Of a DNA stretch of 34,135 nt, positions 31,590 to 34,135 are shown piece by piece. The DNA is from an uncultured Eggerthellaceae bacterium. Its GTDB lineage: Bacteria > Actinomycetota > Coriobacteriia > Coriobacteriales > Eggerthellaceae. The DNA lies in contig CAKTVK010000012.1 in assembly GCA_934623455.1 (NCBI GenBank), positions 1 through 34,135 of the forward strand, in the 5' to 3' direction. Positions within the stretch are counted from its first letter, which is position 1. Each line of letters starts with the position of its first letter. Made by a program: the position numbers and the translations under genes. Under the pieces are notes generated by a model. That model was given only the letters and a program-made list of their open reading frames with translations, was not told where the DNA came from and made no database searches.

Positions 31590-31673
31590 CCAGCTGGTTG
31601 CGCCCCGCCCGCGTCTACCATGCTGCTCCTGTGTTTTCCCCTTACGTTCGCCGTGTCTGCGCAGTTTTTGGAG

Positions 31674-31679
31674 TATACT
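31674..31679 (+). promoter_or_regulatory. -10 box of pheS
   Basis: GAGTATACTG contains TATACT about 36 nt before the pheS start codon, leaving room for a short leader with AAGGAAAGGA. No good -35 is seen. No T-box-like structure lies in the short leader. Confidence 0.5.
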
Positions 31680-31715
31680 GCATGGTTACGTTTGTAATGA
31701 AGGAAAGGAACGCTC

Positions 31716-32777
31716 GTGAGCGTTATTGAAGAATTGAGCACCTTGCGTGATGAAACGCTTGCAGCAATCGCTGCTGCTGAAAATACCGCTGAATTGGACA
31801 AAGTACGCGTTGCCGTTTTGGGTAAGTCGGGCACCCTTACCGGCTACCTGCGCTCCATGGGCAAGCTTCCCAAGGAGGAGCGCGCCGTGGTGGGCAAGAC
31901 CGTAAACGAGACGCGTGCCATCGTGGAAAGCGCCCTTGAAGAGCGCAAATCCGCGTTGGCTGCCTCCGAGCTTATGGCTGCAATCGATGCCGCCGCCGTT
32001 GACGTCACGCTTCCCGGTCGTTCCCAGCAAATGGGTACGCGCCACTTGATCAACAAGATTTCCGATGAGATGTGCGACTTTTTTGCCGGCTTGGGCTACA
32101 GCGTTATCTCTGGCCCCGAGGTCGAAACGGACTGGTACAACTTCACGGCGCTGAACGCTCCAGCCGATCATCCCAGCCGCAGTATGCAAGATACGTTCTA
32201 CGTGAAGGACCGCTCGGGCGACGAATCCGTGGTGCGCGGCGAGTCCGACGTGCTGTTGCGTACGCAGACCTCCGGCTGCCAGGTGCACGCCATGGAGAAC
32301 CAGGAGCCGCCCATTTACGTGATCGCGCCGGGCAAGGTGTATCGTCGCGACGTGGCAGACCCCAGCCATCTTCCACAGTTTACCCAGATGGAGGGCTTGG
32401 TTGTTGACAAGGGCATCACGTTTGGCGACTTGAAGGGCACGCTTGAGCTGTTCTGCAAGCAGATGTTCGGCGAAGAGCGCAAGACGCGTTTCCGCGCGCA
32501 TTACTTCCCGTTCACCGAGCCGTCTGCCGAAGCGGACGTGAGCTGCGGCATTTGCCACGGCGAAGGCTGCCGCATGTGCAAGGGCACCGGCTGGCTGGAA
32601 ATTTTGGGCTGCGGCATGGTGGATCCCAACGTGTTGCGCATGTCGGGCATTGACCCCGAAGTCTATTCCGGCTTTGCGTTTGGCGTGGGCGTAGAGCGCG
32701 TTGCGTGCTTGAAGTACAACGTGCCTGACCTGCGTATGCTTATCGAAGGCGATATGCGTTTCTTGCGCCAGTTCTAA
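31716..32777 (+). CDS. pheS: Phenylalanyl-tRNA synthetase alpha subunit
   Basis: 353-residue catalytic subunit of the alpha2-beta2 PheRS that charges tRNA-Phe. After an N-terminal coiled-coil arm comes the class II core: GTRHLINKISDEMCDFFAGLGY, EVETDWYNFTALNAPADHPS, DTFYVKD, LLRTQTSGCQVHAM (motif 2 area), PGKVYRRDVADPSHLPQFTQMEG, the cysteine-rich CGICHGEGCRMCKGTGW, and motif 3 GFAFGVGVERVACLKY. The start is GTG at 31716 with AAGGA six to seven bases upstream. The beta subunit gene pheT, normally next to pheS, is absent: a 93-bp gap leads to murA. PheT must be encoded elsewhere, since the alpha subunit is not active alone. Confidence 0.95.
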   Translation: MSVIEELSTLRDETLAAIAAAENTAELDKVRVAVLGKSGTLTGYLRSMGKLPKEERAVVGKTVNETRAIVESALEERKSALAASELMAAIDAAAVDVTLPGRSQQMGTRHLINKISDEMCDFFAGLGYSVISGPEVETDWYNFTALNAPADHPSRSMQDTFYVKDRSGDESVVRGESDVLLRTQTSGCQVHAMENQEPPIYVIAPGKVYRRDVADPSHLPQFTQMEGLVVDKGITFGDLKGTLELFCKQMFGEERKTRFRAHYFPFTEPSAEADVSCGICHGEGCRMCKGTGWLEILGCGMVDPNVLRMSGIDPEVYSGFAFGVGVERVACLKYNVPDLRMLIEGDMRFLRQF

Positions 32778-32800
32778 AAACCGTCGTCAAAAAACCGTTG

Positions 32801-32829
32801 CCAGCGCTGCGGCTTTTCGGGGGCGCTGG
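32801..32829 (+). other. Hairpin between pheS and murA
   Basis: CCAGCGC (32801-32807) pairs with GCGCTGG (32823-32829) across a 15-base loop. No T-tract follows, so it is at best a weak or Rho-assisted terminator, and murA may be partly co-transcribed with pheS. Confidence 0.4.
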
Positions 32830-32870
32830 TCAACTTGTATGCGAAAAGAGTATGCGAAGCGGGGGCTTTT

Positions 32871-34135
32871 ATGTCTGAAGAAGTAATTGTTGTCGAAGGT
32901 ACGGGCGTCCTGAGCGGCACGGTGCGTGTTTCCGGCGCGAAGAATTCCGCGTTGAAGCTCATGGCCGCCGCGTTGCTGGGCCAGGGCAAGTGCGTGCTGC
33001 ATAATGTTCCGCAGATTTCGGATATAGAGGTCATGAGCGATGTGTTGCGTCGGTTGGGTGCAACGGTTCAGCGCGATGAGCAGGACCCGCACACGTTGAT
33101 TGTCGATACGGCGGCGGTTACTTCGTATGAAACCCCTTACGATCTTGTTTCCAAAATGCGTGCGAGCATTTCGGTGCTGGGTCCGCTGATTGGACGCTTC
33201 GGCCGCGCTCACGTGGCCATGCCGGGCGGCTGCCAGATTGGCGCGCGCAAGATTGACATGCATTTACTGGGCCTGGAGAAGTTGGGCGTTCGTTTCGAGG
33301 TGAAGCACGGCGACTTGCAGGCGCAGGCGCCCGATGGCTTGCGCGGTGCGTACATTACGCTTGATTTTCCCAGCGTGGGTGCCACGGAGAACATGCTGAT
33401 GGCGTCGGTGGTGGCGCAGGGCGAAACCGTTATTGACAACGCTGCGCGTGAGCCGGAAATCGTTGACTTGTGCAATATGCTCAACGCCATGGGCGCGCGC
33501 GTTTCGGGCGGTGGCACCTCTACCATCACGGTGGAAGGCGTTTCCCTTAAGGATTTGCATCCGTGTGAGCACACCACGGTGGGCGACCGCATTGAGGCGG
33601 GCACGTTCCTTGCTGGTGGCGCGCTTACGGGTGGTCCCGTAACGGTGACGGGTATTGATCCTTCGTTTTTGCGCATGGCCATGGTGAAGTTGGATTCGTT
33701 CGGTTGCACGGTAAGTACCACGGAAGACTCCATTACGGTCGCGCGCACCGAGCCGCTGCACTGCACGGATATTCAAACGCTTCCTCATCCGGGTTTCCCG
33801 ACCGACTTGCAGGCGCAGTTTATGCTGTTGGCAGCGTTGGCTCAGGGTAACTCGGTGATTACAGAAAACGTTTTCGAGAATCGCTTCATGTTTGCGGCCG
33901 AGCTCATGCGCATGGGTGCCGATATTACTATCGAGGATCATCATGCTATGGTGTGCGGCGTTCCCGCACTTCAGGGCGCGCCGGTGTCTTCGACCGACTT
34001 GCGTGCCGGTGCCGCGCTGGTTTTGGCAGGCATTGTTGCAGAAGGCGAAACAATCGTGCGCGGACTTGAGCATATCGACCGTGGCTACGAGGATTACGTG
34101 GGAAAACTTGCATCTTTGGGCGCATCGGTTGCGCG
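32871..34135 (+). CDS. murA: UDP-N-acetylglucosamine 1-carboxyvinyltransferase (3' end cut by window)
   Basis: First 421 residues of MurA, which transfers enolpyruvyl from phosphoenolpyruvate to UDP-GlcNAc, the first committed step of peptidoglycan synthesis in the cytosol. Visible are VSGAKNSALKLMAAALL near the start, the loop PGGCQIGARKIDMHLLGLEKLG with the catalytic Cys at residue 121, AAREPEIVDLCNMLNAMGA, AGTFLAGGAL, PGFPTDLQAQFMLLAALAQG, ENRFMFAAELMRMGA and the C-terminal segment HIDRGYEDYVGKLASLGA. Only the last few residues should be missing. Most MurA have RP after the IGA of the active loop; here it is RK. The cysteine implies fosfomycin sensitivity at this enzyme. ATG at 32871 has a weak GGGGG ribosome site. 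Confidence 0.95.
   Translation, partial: MSEEVIVVEGTGVLSGTVRVSGAKNSALKLMAAALLGQGKCVLHNVPQISDIEVMSDVLRRLGATVQRDEQDPHTLIVDTAAVTSYETPYDLVSKMRASISVLGPLIGRFGRAHVAMPGGCQIGARKIDMHLLGLEKLGVRFEVKHGDLQAQAPDGLRGAYITLDFPSVGATENMLMASVVAQGETVIDNAAREPEIVDLCNMLNAMGARVSGGGTSTITVEGVSLKDLHPCEHTTVGDRIEAGTFLAGGALTGGPVTVTGIDPSFLRMAMVKLDSFGCTVSTTEDSITVARTEPLHCTDIQTLPHPGFPTDLQAQFMLLAALAQGNSVITENVFENRFMFAAELMRMGADITIEDHHAMVCGVPALQGAPVSSTDLRAGAALVLAGIVAEGETIVRGLEHIDRGYEDYVGKLASLGASVA

Overview
The window looks like a chromosomal segment of an anaerobic, moderately GC-rich actinobacterium of the class Coriobacteriia, most likely an Eggerthellaceae member such as a Slackia or Eggerthella relative. The main evidence is a twin-arginine, FAD-dependent fumarate-reductase-like enzyme paired with a NapC/NirT-like multihaem cytochrome and a LuxR-type regulator carrying a large membrane domain, an arrangement typical of that family. 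No rRNA, tRNA, CRISPR array, phage gene or transposase gene was seen.

Layout. 1-1372: L10 leader RNA, rplJ and rplL, then a strong terminator. 1411-1905: intergenic palindromic repeat A. 1916-5951: divergent respiratory module of membrane-bound LuxR regulator (-), Tat lipoprotein flavin reductase (+), pentahaem-type cytochrome (+) and terminator. 5962-6456: repeat B, a near-exact second copy of A. 6543-8383: NhaC-family transporter (-) behind a lysine riboswitch, so probably a lysine transporter. 8484-10019: RACo-like ferredoxin/ASKHA protein. 10104-17119: addB-addA double-strand-break repair helicase-nuclease. 17168-20388: a repeat-rich stretch in which two diverged, mutually inverted palindromic elements (C and D) and three copies of a 32-bp near-palindrome surround an EamA transporter and an XRE regulator. 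20393-28384: minus-strand run of acyl-CoA synthetase, short alanyl-tRNA synthetase, DUF1846 protein, small zinc-ribbon-like protein, MFS transporter, and an unusual fusion of a NimA-like flavin split barrel to a Vsr mismatch endonuclease. 28530-34135: a large membrane protein of unknown function, a TatD-like hydrolase, pheS without pheT, and murA running off the window end.

How parts work together. The LuxR/flavoenzyme/cytochrome set should form an inducible anaerobic reductase: the cytochrome is expected to pass quinol electrons to the extracytoplasmic flavoenzyme, whose substrate cannot be read from sequence. The lysine riboswitch gives a testable substrate for the NhaC-family carrier. AddA and AddB form one nuclease complex.

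The least explained material is (1) the PNPOx-Vsr fusion and (2) the long palindromic intergenic elements, which occur as at least two families in this one window and share architecture. All calls come from reading the sequence and translations; no database search was run.
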